From Galdieria partita (Eukaryota > Rhodophyta > Bangiophyceae > Galdieriales > Galdieriaceae): a stretch of 64,000 bases of DNA. Positions 35,871 through 49,069 of this stretch are shown here, in pieces. The notes beneath the pieces are model-generated. The model did not search any database. It saw only the letters and a program-made list of their open reading frames with translations, and was not told the origin of the DNA. Made by a program: the position numbers and the translations under genes. The stretch spans positions 290,693 to 354,692 of the forward strand of contig BQMJ01000003.1 of the NCBI GenBank assembly GCA_025991245.1, written 5' to 3'. The stretch's first letter is position 1. The number at the start of each line of letters is the position of its first letter.

Positions 35871-37502
35871 TTATGCGTCGTTCGAAACAGTCTTCTCCCG
35901 CACGTTCTGTACTTCTCTTTGACATAAGTACAAATGATGACTGAAAATGGCAACAACAGTAAGAAATACACAAACTCCAAATGTTGTAGAAACGCTCCAA
36001 TCTGCGAGCAAAACAATAAGTACGATAAAATTAAGAGGAACTCTAAACAAATTCATAATAGTGCTTCTGTATTCATTCGGAATCGTCCTAAAAAGAAAAA
36101 TAAAATTTCACATAACCAAAAAGATCATATGCAATCAAAACATGAATACTTTGCTCGCAGTACAGCCATCGATGGAAAGAAGATTCCACAAATTGTTTCA
36201 AACAATACAAAACTAAAAAAGACGGCCCATAATGTCGAAGAACTAATAGCAACTATAAATACAACTGCAGTAACAATAAAGGATATTCTAAATACAAATA
36301 GTACGTAAATATTTCTCTTGATATTGGAAACACTATCCACCTTAGTAACTGAACAACTTCAATATATCCCTCCAGAATGGTAAATGTACAACTGCCAAGC
36401 ATCAATGCAACCATAAAACAAGAAAATACAAGACCTCACAATAGTTTGTAAATGGAAGTCATTTCTGCTTGACAAAAGAATCGTATCTTCTTACCATGTG
36501 GAATAGTTGTGCTGGTAATCTGTAAAGCCGGAGTCCACATAAACACAAATATATACATAACACTTTCAAAACAACTTTGAAATACACCCAATAGCCAGAT
36601 ACGCTGTTCCGCAAATAATGAGTGCAGTGCAAAATGGAATCCAACGTTGGCTTCCTTGCGACTGTCTCCATAATTTTCGTCCCTATTCAACCAAAAACAA
36701 AATAAAACCCTCTTCAAAATAAACGATAGAACCACACACCATTTCAAGTAAATCATTAAAGACATGATAGAAAGAATGATAATACTGGCATCAAATGGAG
36801 CAACCTTTCCAAAACTGGATGCTAAAACATTAGCCACTTGTCCAGCTAAGATTGCTATTAAACCGTTTCCAAATTGTGCTTTTGCAAATATTTCACTTAA
36901 CAACCAACCAGGTAATAACCGTTTGTTATGTTCACTAACTAACCATGACTATAGTCGATATATTCAACTCATATACAGAACACGATCACCATGAAATTAC
37001 CTCAAACGAAGAGAATAAAATGGAAGTGGAAATACCTCCCAATAATCTCCCAACAAGAAGAATTATAAAATTAGGAAAGTGTTTTGTTATACAAGAAATA
37101 GAGTAGAGTAAGCCATATACAAGACAAAGCCTCTTTCTACCGAATCTATCTGCTGATGAACCAACAAAGGTGCCAAAGATACCAGAACTTCCAAAACCTT
37201 TCGAAAGATCAACAACAATGAAAGAATTGAAAAGAAACTATACCAGCAACAAACAGAAATCCTATTTGTGCTTTGTCAAATCCATACTGCTCATATAAAG
37301 CATACACATAAGGACCTTGCAGCCAGTCTGCAGCCACTGCGAGTAGATAAACGACAAGATATTCTCTTTGCAACTTTCTACCTTGCAACTCAAAACCTTC
37401 TGTTTCTATTTCTTTTGGAGCATGAGAAACTTTGTAAAGTCTTATGTAAACCCTGGCAATAATACAAAGTAGGGAAAGACCGAAAAAATACAACCAAAAC
37501 AT
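35871..37502 (-). CDS. MFSD5-like major facilitator (putative molybdate-anion transporter)
   Basis: Twelve-helix MFS protein of the MFSD5/MOT2 group, which includes a Chlamydomonas molybdate transporter. Seven exons: 37502-37244, 37197-37001, 36948-36740, 36682-36495, 36434-36393, 36348-36150 and 36087-35871 (introns 44-62 bp); 436 aa, against about 450 in animals. Diagnostic blocks: YLLAVAADWLQGPYVYALYE, GFGSSGIFGTFVGSSADRFG, ESWLVSEHNKR, FAKAQFGNGLIAILAG, DENYGD, FVFMWTPAL with IPHG, and NEYRSTIMNLFRVPLN. The tiny fifth exon (42 bp) and the splice after ALMLG are the least certain, and the loop there is about ten residues shorter than in relatives. Substrate is inferred from the family only. 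Confidence 0.83.
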
Positions 37503-37742
37503 CAAAAACTCAAAATTATAAAAAAATTGGAAATTTCAAATGAAGTGCTTAATAAGATCCTTTTTGTGTCCTAACCGAAAATCTGTTATATCATCTAAAC
37601 ACTGCCAAATCTATATCTAACAAGAAGAACGAGACTCCTCGACCTTTATTATGTTTGCCATAGCAACATAGATGTTGCATAAGAGGGATAGGGAAGAAAC
37701 ATAACAAGTTGCTCTATAACGTCTTTCCACCGAAAAAAGCGT

Positions 37743-40700
37743 TTAACTCAGATCTACAGCTATTTCTCTACTGTTGCTCCTCCGAAAGGAAGAATCAACA
37801 TCTTCACCAGGACTGATAGTCGCAAAACTTTCCCGATAACTGGAAGAAGTTTTCCACATACCATTATTGTTATTCGATGACACTTCTTCCATTTCTTCCA
37901 GCTTCTGAGAATAAACATCATAGGAAAGCGACAAGTTCATAGTCTCCACTGATGTCTCCTTTCTGTGTTGCTCTTCCAACGAAATACTTTCCAGACCCCT
38001 TTCAATATATTCTCGAAATACAAAACTGGTTGCTTCCAAATAAGGTGTAAGGTCTACGTCAGGATATAATCGGCGGAACTCATAGAGCTCTCGTAGACCG
38101 CTCTTTGTAAACTCTTTTGTACTTATCCTTTCGAAAATCTTTTCAAGACTTTCACGAGATAGCTGTTCCACTTCTGCTTGAGGCTTTCTAGGTGTCTCTG
38201 GCAAAGTTTCTTTCACATGGTTATCTACTGGAACTGTCTTGCCTTCAAGAAATTCTTCAAGTAAGTGACTCAACTGCGGTTTGGTTTCCAAAGGAACAAG
38301 ACTAGTGAACTCCCAAATTTTGTTGCCATGTGTCTTTACCAATTCGCCAAGCAAAGCTGTCACCATTTGAAATCCTGCATCTGAGCCTTCATTGTCCAAG
38401 TCCCCCTTGACACTCTGCTTTCGACCTTTCTTAGCACAACGTGCAGTTAAATATATGTGAATATCTCTCAACAACATTGCAACATTAACTGAAGAAAATC
38501 CAGTTTTGGAAAGTTTCGAAATACATTTCACTATCAGGGAAATCTTCTTCGTTGCCTGTTCATCAGTCTTACTTCCACTCTCTCTCAGTCTAGTGTCTTC
38601 TTCCTTACTTAAAAGCTCAAACAAAACACTATATAAGGATGTTCTGTCAGAGTTTTCTAAAATTTTAAGTACTAATAAATTCAATGCTCGTACAACCTGA
38701 CTTCCATCTTTCCACAAAGGTATTTCAGTAGACAATAGCCTGGTGAGTAACTCATCCAATAGACATGAGGAGATCCGCGGATCCAATAGAGCAACAAAAC
38801 TCTTTCTCAAGCAGATTTGCATTAGACCATTCAATAAATACTTCAACTTTCTCATATTCACCTCATCACCAGAACAGGAATCACAAACACTTCGAATACG
38901 GTCTAATAAAATTTGAGTAATCGTAGATGACTCTGGCAAAAATAAACTTTCACTAGAAGGACTTTGAAGAACAAGACAGAAACTCTTTACACCTTCAATT
39001 TGTGTATCTGTCTCGTTGGAAGAAAGCATCTTGATTACTTGAGTTGGTTCTACTTCTCGACTCTTGGAAGAAATTGTGGCCGAAACAGCAAAGCTTTGAT
39101 CGGTATCTGAGGATATCGATGTACGGCTCGTCATATCTTCCATTTGAACTCCATTTGGTAAAAGCTCTGAGGACGCTGAACTTTTGATGTCGTTTCTATC
39201 CGTTTCTAAACCAGTCAATGCATCAAATGATTTGCTTCGACTTCTTCGATGATATCGAGCGTTCAAGGATGCTGCATTTTCACTCTTCAACGGGGTTCCC
39301 ATTTGCATAGGTTCCTTACTGTCTGTAATATGAGCGGTCACTGAAGAAATGGGGCTTTGTTCTATCTTAACGGAGTCGGTGATCTCTGAAACCTTCATTT
39401 TATCGCCACCGTCAAGAGAAGTTTTTGCTTCGCTTGAAATTGATGTACGTCGAAATGAGGAACTCTTTGATATTACAGGAATTCTCGACGAAGATGATAA
39501 GGTGTTTGTGCTTTCCTTCATGTCAAGCTTAAAATCTGCAATGTTGGGTTCAGGTAGTGAAGTTTGGATAGACCTGCGAGCACTATTTGGTGACTCACGA
39601 TTCTGCTTTTCTTCATTGCCATTCCCTTGAGAGTTATCTAAATGCTGACGTGAGGAAAGCTTGTGAGCGGAAGATAATTTTGGCTTTAGAAGAGAATTGC
39701 TGGTTACATGCCTACTCATTCTCTTCTCCGGTGTCTTCGACTGATTCATTCCAAGCCTTTCTTCAATGAACTGTCGTTGGTCTTCTGATACATCTCCAAC
39801 TCTCTTCCAAAACTGAATAGGATCACTCGAATAAATCCGATTCAAAATAGTCTGAGCAAGTTTGGAGATAGAAGAATCTTTATCGGATAGATGCTCGACA
39901 AAATAAGAAGCTGTTTCCATAGGAAACATTTTCATATCGATTTCGTCCATAATCATCGAAATTTCTTCCAAGCACTCTACTCTAGAACGAGGATTCTTGG
40001 ACTTGAGTCCGTCAATAAGATAAGGGATGAATTTCTCCCTCGGCAATATCTTCTTTAGACATTGGTAGGATCGTTTTACGTTGTTACGAATCAAAGGCTT
40101 TAAACTTCCAAACCTTGCAATTTACTGTCAGTCAACAATGTCAAGAAAAGATAAAAATATTATACTCACTTTTCACATAACACAGGTAAAAGAAAGCTTG
40201 CCTCATAGTCTGAAATGTAAAACTCATGTCGCTCAAGGAAATCGCATAAACTTGCAATGAATTCCAAAGCTTTTAACATACTAGAAGAGCTTCCTTCATC
40301 ATTTATGCGCAGGGCAACCCATCGGAATAGTATATCTTCATTATCCAAGACAGCCAGTTCATCCTCAGCAATGGCAGCATTCAAATCTCCAAGTGCTTCC
40401 AAATGTTCTTTAAAGTTAAAGCTAGGAGCGCTCATCTTCGAAAAAAGAGATGCAGAGACAACTTCCTTCAATTCATTGTGAACTGACTCGATAATAACTG
40501 TTGAAAAAGTGTCAAAAGCTATTCCAGGTTTCCTTTTGGGTGCTCTAATTTCTCGGTCCTTTCGTCCAGTATTCCTTTTCAAGGCACATTCCCTTGACTT
40601 TTCAGTGATTGTTCGCTTTTTTGGAGTTCCGCTAACATTATTTTCTCGAATCCTAACATTGCTATTCGAACTTTTCTGATGTACCAAGTTCCGTTGAGTA

Positions 40701-43700
40701 CTGGTAGTCACAATTGTCGATTGTGGTCTTCTAAGGGCTCGTTCTCGAGAGCTTCCAGAGCTTTGAGACTTGGATTGATTTGACTCGGACTCCGATACTT
40801 CACTCTCCAGCCTTTCCAAAATTGGTTTCATATGTGTCAGTAGGTTTTCAGACTTGGCTTTTATTTGACGTTGAACAACAGATACACCAAGTTGTTGTGA
40901 AATCCACTCAATTAGTTGCTCCCCAAATTGACGCACTTCAAGTGTTTTACTTTGTATACAGGCAGTTGCACAATCGACCCAAACCAAAACATCAGCTTCT
41001 GTTGCTTCCAAATTCCTATAGTTGTCACATGAGTTGAGATGTGGAAGAATCCATTGCAGGATTTCCTTCCTGAGTTGGGCATTGTCTTGTTGCAAAATCG
41101 ATGGTAAGTTCTTCAAAAGAAAACCCAAACCAATTTCTGTTCGGCAACGTTCCAAACATGCTAAAGAAGCTTCTCTTACGTTCTTCTTACTGTCTGCAAC
41201 ACCTACTGTGCAAACAGCAGGCAATACATGCTTTGCTATATTAGAACCAGAGCTTCCCAATGATAAAAAAAGCTTTTCTAGTACAACCAAGCCATATGCT
41301 GCAAGGTTTCTATTTGTATCACTTATTCTACTCTTAAGTGCATTCACTAGTTCCATATTTACATTTGGTTCGATTGAATATCTTGCATCTCGAAGTATAG
41401 CTTCCACGCTACTTAGAGCTTCCTGTCTTATCTTCCAATTTTTATCACCAAGTTCATTTACAAGCTTCGAAGTCACTTTTGAACTAATATCAGTTTTAGA
41501 AGGCTTTTCGGAAGCCGAAAAGTTAACGTTGTTTTCTGTAGAAGGAATGGAATCTAACTTGGCATTGGAACGTATGGATCTCTTGGCAATATCAAAGTCT
41601 TTCGGCAATTTAGATAGTTCACCTTCAAAACTTGCAATCAATTGAGATTTTACTCCATGTTGCTCTAATGCACAACGAATAGAAGAGTTTGGAAATTTAA
41701 CCTGCAAAACAGCAGCAAGTTTGGCTGCACCTGAGCGAACCAGCGGAGATGAATGTTCAAACAAGGATGGAAGCAATGACAGAATGGGTTCTTTTGGTAT
41801 AGCCTCTACATTGAATTCCAAAACTAGTTTCTCGAGCAAAGAGATAATGTTGGTAACTAACTTGGGATTTTTCGCCTCTTTTAAAGTCTTGGATACATAA
41901 ATGTGAGCAACGGTCACTGGCATCACAATTTCAGCTGCTTCTAAGAGGAAATCTATTGCTAATGATGAAAACTTGGGATCACCCAATTTTTCAACAGAAC
42001 CAATTCCAAAGTCTTTGAGAAGTTCCGGTTGAATGGTATTGCAGGACTGGCACACAATCTTCAGAATTTCTAGTTTGTTGCGAACGACAATAGCATTGGA
42101 ATCTTTCAGCCCCCCATTTTTGGATATTACAGTGCAGATGACTTTGGCAAGATGATTGACGTCAACAACACTACGAAATAGTTCGGGAACTGCATTCTTG
42201 AGTTCTTCTGTACTCGAAACTCGCTGTTTAAAGTCATTGCTTGAGAAGTGTGCAATGGGAATATTGGGAAAAAGCTGCTTCGCGCTGATTTCGAGTTCCT
42301 CTTCACTCAGTTGAGATTCCTGTTGTTCACTGTATACAACCGTTGACTGTGGTTTGACTGTTATCGGTTCTTGATTAGAAATTGATGCAACGTTCTTCGT
42401 TCCACTTGGACTAGTGTTTGACTTTTGAGGCTTTGAAGGTTTCGAGGACGTCGAAGAACCTGAAGATACCGACACCGAGTGACGTTTCGATTTGGATACA
42501 AGTCTTGGTCTCGAGCTTTTTAGTGACAGTTGCTTGTCGTTTCTCTTGTTGTCCGTTCCTGAAGTAGAAGTAGTATGACTCTCACGTTGATTTGCTTTGG
42601 ATGTTGTTACATCCCTCGATCTATTGGATGATCCTCGTAACACAGGTACTTCCGAAACAAAGTGTTGGAGCTTTTCTTGTCTTATGGTGTCTAGAGACTC
42701 TACAAAAGAAGATAACGTGTTTTCGCCTACCAAGCACGTCAATACTGCCAAACAAGATAATGCAGCGTCTCGCACGTCGGGAGTCGAATCTTCACTAGCT
42801 TTGATGAACAGTGGTGCCAAGTCTTTTACGTTACTTTTAAAGGAGGAACCAGGAAAAATGTTGGAACGTAGACAGCTGTCAATCCACTGAAGAGCAAGTG
42901 CTCGAGCAGCAGGCACCTTGTTTGACACAGCAGTTGATATTTCTTCCTTAATGTCTGCAAGCTGAATACACTTTTTATAGAAAAGAGTCTTCAATGTGGA
43001 CATGACTGCATCGACCAGTACTTTGTTCTTTTCCTTTAATCTCATAAGCAATTCGCCTGCAATGAGTCTGCTATAAGTTGCAAAATTTTCTCTAAGGCCT
43101 ATGGCAAGACTTTCAACGCATCTTGAGGCTGCTGCAGTCACATTCACATTTACTTCTTTTGCAAGAATTCTCTTCAACTCCTTCACTAAAGGGATAAAGT
43201 CGCCATTGATAATCTTCTTCCCTTCACAGTTGGTACTTATGTCATCTAGAGCTTGCTTCTTTATCGACCACTTTTTACAATTCAACGCAGTGTAGAAATC
43301 AACCTTGTTGCCTTCATCTAACTCGTATTTCATGTGGGAAATTTTTGCAAGCAGATCAATTTCTGGTGCCAAGTCCAGTGCATTGTCGGTTGTTTGCTCG
43401 ACTTCCTCATCATTTTCATCCTTTTCTTCTTTATCCGCTGTACCATCTTGGTTCATATCGTCGCCTTGCTCTTCTTTGCTCTTTGTAAGACGTTTAGGGC
43501 GGGGCTTTTCTCCTTTCCATTCATCAAATGTAGCTTCCAATTCTCGTTTGGTCACTTCTTTGAAGCTTTCAGTAATAGGCTTTATTGCCTCACCAAGCCA
43601 TTTGTACATTTCGACGATCAATGCTTTCGTAGCGTTTCTAACGTCTGCATTACTGTGTTCCATGAGAGGTGGTAGCAGTTTTGCGACAAACTTGACATTG

Positions 43701-44238
43701 ATCGTGTGGATACCGAAAATATCTACTGCTTCTCTAACAGAGTCTACACAACTGGATACCACCTTTGGAGTCTTGTGGTTGAAACCTGTCGCGATACCCT
43801 CTACTGCTTGTTCACCAGCCTCAGCATAGACAAATGCTAGAAACACTTCATGTCCTCGTTGTTTGTTTGTTGGTCTTCCTGTAAAGGCTTTGTCTGCAAC
43901 AGTTTTGCAAACTTCGGTTGCACATTTTTTTACCTAGTTGAAGGTGATCTCATCAACTGAAGCAGTGAGTATATGTCACTAACCATAGCAGAAGGTGCCC
44001 TTTCTGCAAAGATAATAATAGCTTCCAGTCCTGCAAGCTGTGCCGCAGCATTGGCATCTTTTGCAAGTTTCACAAGACAACTTTGGTACTCTTCAAAACG
44101 TGCGTTTTCGTCGGTTGAAAGTTTTTGGAACAAAGAGGCCAAATCTTTGTAGCTTTGCTCCCGTACCTTCCATAAGTTATGTGACAGACGATCAACGAGC
44201 TTAAGTTTCAATGCCTCCTTTACTTCTTCTTCGGACAT
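37743..44238 (-). CDS. XMAP215/MOR1 family microtubule polymerase (TOG-repeat protein)
   Basis: Giant TOG-domain protein that binds tubulin and speeds microtubule growth at plus ends and spindle poles. Three exons: 44238-43984, 43933-40170 and 40113-37743 (introns of 50 and 56 bp); 2129 aa, near the usual ~2000 of the ch-TOG/MOR1 group. The start (SHNLWKVREQSYKDLASLFQ) aligns with TOG1; splicing restores SAMVKKCATEVCKTVADKAF. Further TOG arrays show the KxWKxRxEAL-type helix (KKWSIKKQALDDIS, KNWKIRQEALSSVE). Ser/Lys-rich linkers (around residues 480-600 and 1080-1160) probably bind the microtubule lattice. The last ~900 residues include another HEAT-like domain and a disordered Ser-rich stretch. 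Five TOG domains are expected, but I cannot delimit all by eye. Confidence 0.9.
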
Positions 44239-44397
44239 GAGTCCTGGTCCAAGACCTACCTATCTATCTACCAACCCTGACGAGAGATTGATCGTTGCAA
44301 ATTGAAGTTGGTTTGAATTGCCAACGTGTCTTTTCAAATTTACCCGCGTCACTTAATTCGAAAATTAAAAAGTCCCAAACGCATCAATTACTGGTTG

Positions 44398-44486
44398 GAT
44401 CCCGTGGCCTAACGGATAAGGCGCCAGACTTCGGTTTGGTACAAGAGGTAATCTGGAGATTGCGGGTTCAAGTCCCGTCGGGGTCG
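44398..44486 (+). tRNA. tRNA-Arg (TCG) with 16-nt intron
   Basis: Acceptor GATCCCG/CGGGGTC, discriminator G, A box TGGCCTAACGG and T arm GCGGG-TTCAAGT-CCCGT. Anticodon stem CCAGA/TCTGG; anticodon TCG at 44431-44433. A 16-nt intron (44435-44450) sits at the canonical position after nucleotide 37. A short T run about 5 bp downstream can serve as Pol III terminator. Confidence 0.92.
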
Positions 44487-45468
44487 TCGTAGTTTTTGCT
44501 TTGGGAACAAATCTTGTTGATAATGAGATGCTATGAAAAGTTGCTGTTTTTGTTTTTCAGTTGAACAGTAAACCTTTGGCGTTAGTCTTAGGAGAGTATG
44601 TTGTTCGGAGTGTTTAAGAATTGAGAGTGGTAGGTTTACTTGCGCTGTAAGAAGCTGGAAGCATTCCTGGTTCTATTTAAGAAGGGCTGCTAGTGATTGT
44701 CACATTGCTACTTTCTAAAGATAGATGTTAGTTAGAGTTGCCTCAATTTGGTAAGAACCTTTTGAGGGCCTTTCAAAGTAGCAATATGTCAGGTTAGGCG
44801 GTAGTTGATCAGAGTTGGATGCTAGCTTTCGAAATGTCGATAACAAGAACCGTTTGCATTGACAAGTTGTTTCCATTCTCGTCACAATTATTTTTGTGGT
44901 GAAAGAGGTAAATTTTCTTTAGGGAGTTTCTATTAGATTGCTGTATGCACCCTGTTCAAAGTCATAAAGCTTAAGAGCTCTACGATTAGAGACCAACTCA
45001 ACTTTTGTCTTCGGAACCTCGCCTTCAGAGAACGAAGCTATATGGATCTTAAGATATAGTGGAAAAGATAGTCTTCTTCAAAATCTCAAAAGAGCAATCA
45101 GTAAAAAGGAAGACTTGAAAATACTAGTTTTCAAGAAAGGATTCGCTTCGGATAAAAATTGTAGCTCTATGTCACTAGATTTCAAGAAGGATTAAAATAG
45201 TTTTGTATTGAATAAAGCAAACAGGGAGAATTTCATGCTAGCCAATCCCAAAGGCACCAAGCACAAGGAGTAATTTTAGCTTTCCTTACGAATAATCTAC
45301 TGGAAGTCTTGCGGAGCAATTATCTCCAAAAATAGCATTGCATTTACGGAACAAAGTTGTTTAGGTTCAAAGTCTACTTCTTGTCATAAATCGCTATATT
45401 TCTTCAATTATTTGAGCTGGATAGTTGTGGTACCGAAAGTCAAATTGAGAGATTGCGTTTCAGCTACC
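44487..45468. other. Gene-free region between tRNA-Arg and the UreE-like gene
   Basis: About 980 bp without a recognisable gene. A T-rich Pol III terminator lies at its left edge. No repeat or conserved element was recognised; it presumably includes the promoter of the UreE-like gene. Confidence 0.5.
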
Positions 45469-46230
45469 ATGGTCAGGCGAGTCATCAGAGTTTTAGAACA
45501 GCTTTACGCTAGCCCATGCTTTTGGGTAACTCTACCCTTTTCTGCAAGAAGGCTACGCACAGGACAAAGGTTTTTTCTAGATAACGGTGAAGAAGTTGAA
45601 TTTGACTGTCCATATAGTAGTCTTCTTACTCCAGGACAGCAGTTGGAGACAGAACAAGGAGATATTGTGGAGATCATAGGCGAAGAAGAGCCAGTTTCTG
45701 TTGCTATGTTACGTCAGAGTCATCCTGTGTTATTCGGTAAGGCGTTTTATATTTTGGGAGTTTTTCGGATACCCTTTGAATTGGGTAGAGATTGGTTGCG
45801 ATATCCAGTAAACAACCAAGTTGATAAGAAACTGGCGGAACTGGGTTTAGAAATATATACAGAGAAAGCCATCTTCTGCCCAGAGAGAGATACGTTTATG
45901 TATCAGACTTTGATAGAGGCTTTGGGATATCCCAACAGTGCAGTAACGACGAACAGTTTTTCACTATCTAATGGTTCTGCCCAAGGTTATATTCAACCTG
46001 CAACTCCATTTGATAGACCTAGCGATTCCACTGGTTTTATAAGTGATTCCCCTTATCAAGAGGACGTTTCATATCAACCCAATCTTCCGAATGTACAGGC
46101 ACAACCCGAGTATAATAATAGAGTATATATCGTCCAAGACCAATATGGTTACGATCCTAATAATATTCAATATTTGCCACCTCAATCTAATTCGGGAGGT
46201 TTCTTCAGAAGGTTGTTAGATGACTTGTAA
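45469..46230 (+). CDS. UreE-like protein (urease accessory fold) lacking canonical nickel ligands
   Basis: 253 aa from the first ATG, which sits in a good context (ACCATGG). Residues about 22-85 (LPFSARRLRTGQRFFLDNGE, LTPGQQLE, GDIVEIIGEEEPVSVAML) match the N-terminal UreE domain pattern (LP..ER.R.R....G.E, L..GD.L, V.....E.V). Residues 90-140 match the metallochaperone domain (AFYILGVFRIPFELGRDWLR). In urease UreE the key block reads YxLGNRHxP with a nickel-binding His; here it is YILGVFRIP (94-102) without His, and the following HDHVL-like block reads NNQVD. The C-terminal ~110 residues are Tyr/Asn/Pro/Gln-rich, not His-rich, and end FFRRLLDDL. UreE is generally bacterial, so transfer is likely but unproven. 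It is the last convincing gene before the subtelomere. Confidence 0.6.
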   Translation: MVRRVIRVLEQLYASPCFWVTLPFSARRLRTGQRFFLDNGEEVEFDCPYSSLLTPGQQLETEQGDIVEIIGEEEPVSVAMLRQSHPVLFGKAFYILGVFRIPFELGRDWLRYPVNNQVDKKLAELGLEIYTEKAIFCPERDTFMYQTLIEALGYPNSAVTTNSFSLSNGSAQGYIQPATPFDRPSDSTGFISDSPYQEDVSYQPNLPNVQAQPEYNNRVYIVQDQYGYDPNNIQYLPPQSNSGGFFRRLLDDL

Positions 46231-46249
46231 AGTTTCTTCATTATTGTTT

Positions 46250-46441
46250 CTATCTGGACAAACTTCCTTGTACGACATTCCAACAAGTTTTCTCTTCTAA
46301 AAACAGTTTCTCTCGTCTCCTCAATTTCTTCTCCTGAGGAGGCATATTTTGTTTAGGCACTGTTGAACTTTCAGAACAACTAAGATGTTCTGAAACATCA
46401 TTCTTACTTTCACCGCCTGATACGCTCTCTAAAATTAATTC
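46250..46441 (-). pseudogene. Possible terminal exon or gene remnant
   Basis: Minus-strand frame of 63 codons plus stop, preceded by a plausible 3' splice site (TGCATAG at 46442-46448). The composition is gene-like: Ser/Glu-rich, then MPPQEKKLRRREKLFLEEK. No matching upstream exon could be identified on the minus strand, so it is probably a relic or a mis-seen frame. Confidence 0.25.
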
Positions 46442-49069
46442 CTATGCAGCAAGTCAACATATTTTGGAATCAAACTACTACCACTAGTTGGTTTTAAAAT
46501 AACAGGCGAAATATAGACAATAAAAATAGACATGACAACATCAATACAAATGGTTTCTGATTATCATTTATATAAGGCAAGGTAGAACTGGAACATGTAA
46601 AGTCTTATCCTATTAAAGACTATCAACAAAGGTCTATTTGATACGCTAATCAAGCACAGCAATAATGGCTGAGGCTGGTTTGGGACAGTTAGATCTAGGC
46701 GATACTGCTTGGAAGGCCCCAAGTCGAATATCCCTCTTATGTCAACAATTTGAGATTTGTGACAGTTAAAAGTCTTAAATTTCCTAGATACTTTGGAATA
46801 AAGCACTGTGCTAATAAAAAAATCTTTCCACATGACTTGGTCATATACATTTTCTAGAAACTTTTCTACTTCTGTAACAATTGCTATCGAAGTTATTCAC
46901 ATGTTTATCTTCGATCTTTACAAGCTATGCCAAAATAACAAAAATTTCCGTCACATTTTGGGCAACTGTCTATCTAACTCATTTTTTCAAGCAGTCTAAA
47001 GGTTTTTATTATAATACTTTTTTGACTCATTTCTATTCAAAGATTTTTCGACCCAAGACAATGTTGCTTATAAATGGATAGTTGACTCAGAATCAATGTT
47101 CAATGCTTTCATGTCTGAATGTCTACGGCCTCTTTGCAAGAGAATCAGGAAGAGAAAACCTTCATGGCTAGATGATAGCATCAACCAAAATTGTCTATTC
47201 AGGAAGGATTCTTTATGAAGCGTTTAAGAATAAAATTTCTAAAGAGCAATTCATCAGTTCATTTCCTAGAGACTCCCGATATGAATATGAGACGGTTCTA
47301 CTATTGACTTTTACATACGTATTCAATGATGTAACTGGAAAAATTTCAAGTTTTTTTAAAATTTGAAAAGAGCCTTGAGGACACTAAGAAAATTTTATCG
47401 GTACACAAGGCTTGATGCTTGAGCCAAGTCTAAACGAAATCAATCACATTAGATGAGACATTATATATGACACTGTCAAAATTTCGAGTCGATGACTTTG
47501 CGTTTGAACCAATTACTCTGTACTTGAATGATTTCTTGATTGACACAATCAATTTTCGAAGTAATCTATGTATATAGTTTACAGGAGTAGTCAGGCCTCA
47601 GTATTCAAGTACATCAAAATCTCAAGGCTGTCAACTTGGATTCAAGGCTCCAACTCTTCTAAAGTCAGTTTTACTGTGACGAGTATCTCTGGCTTCTCAG
47701 GATTGTGAGGATTGCAACTGTTGGACAAATTCTTAGCATCACCAATCTAGCATGTATACCATTCTCTAACAATTCGTACTCCCTTTAAAGTCTATTGAAA
47801 CTTCTCTAGTTTATTTCATACCTATAATAAGCTGAATTGCAAAACTATTATTCGCTTCCAAATCTTTTGCAGTGCTACTGCAAAAGCAACCCAAGTATAA
47901 ACCTATCCAAATGAATGAATCAGTAATTGTGAAGAAAGGACCAATTCGTACTGGGCTCATTATTATTATTTGTAGAATCGAAAAAAATGTAGATTAGATT
48001 CTGTTTAAAAGCAAAGTTCGCTCCAAATAGAGTTGCTATTTGTCGACAAGAGACAATCCCGAGACTGATATCTCAAGAATAACAGAATACTTGAAATGCC
48101 CTAGAAATACTCTAAGCTTCAATCTTACATCCATACAACCAGTATCAGATAGTAATGATAAAAGAATAAATTGTTTTCATAGAACATTGGATTATGATTC
48201 ATTCTCTCAAAGATACAACTCACAAGACAAAAGATAGCAGTACAATTCATTTTGAAAAATAAAGTTACATTGAAAGACTGTATTGGGATATCCAAAGTAT
48301 TTTGAAAACTAAAGCAAAGGAAGAAATATTCGCTACGAGAACAAACCTTGAACACTACGATAAGGTAGACTAGTGTATGTTGAATTGACAAAGTGCAGAG
48401 ATCTTGAAAAATATTGTATTCGAAACAAGTTGTCTAGTAAAGGATTGAGTGAATGAGATGAAATAAAAAAGATTGTTTCAAAGATATATCAAATTTGATG
48501 AACATTCCACATTCTAAAGCTGTTTTGGGAAATAGTTTGAATCCAAATTTGCAAACAGAATTCATTGAGTTTTGTCAATCACACAAGTTCTATTTTTTTC
48601 ATTTGGTTCCCTTTATCGATATTCACAATATATAAAGAATGTATGCAAAGAAATGAATGTGGTAAAGGAAAGGCGAACATGACTCGTTCAATGAGTTATT
48701 GTTCAAAAAGAATTTACTTGAATTATTCGGTTGATTGATAAATTTTATTCAAAAGATCAAGAATTATAGGGAAATTATTGGTTTTTAGAACTTTGTACAC
48801 TCAAGAGACAATCAATGAACCGTTATCTTTTCATTCTATTTCACATGTCAGTAAAACTCTTCTCCTCTTAAAACTCTTTCTGGTAAAAATTTGAAGCTTT
48901 GGCAGTATGTAAGAGAATATGGAACAGAAAGAGAATAGATTCATTTTTATTCCTCAAATAGTGAAAGGTTGCAAAAGTAACAACAAAAAAGGCCAAGAGA
49001 TTGCACAATAGAGATAATCATACTATACAAGGAGAAGCCACTGAGAAAGAATGGAATTCAAACTATAGT

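Noticed and set aside
35934-36308. 124-codon plus-strand frame over the MFSD5-like gene
   Set aside because: It is antisense to exons whose protein aligns well to the family; its Lys/Asn/Thr-rich composition is the complement of a membrane protein.
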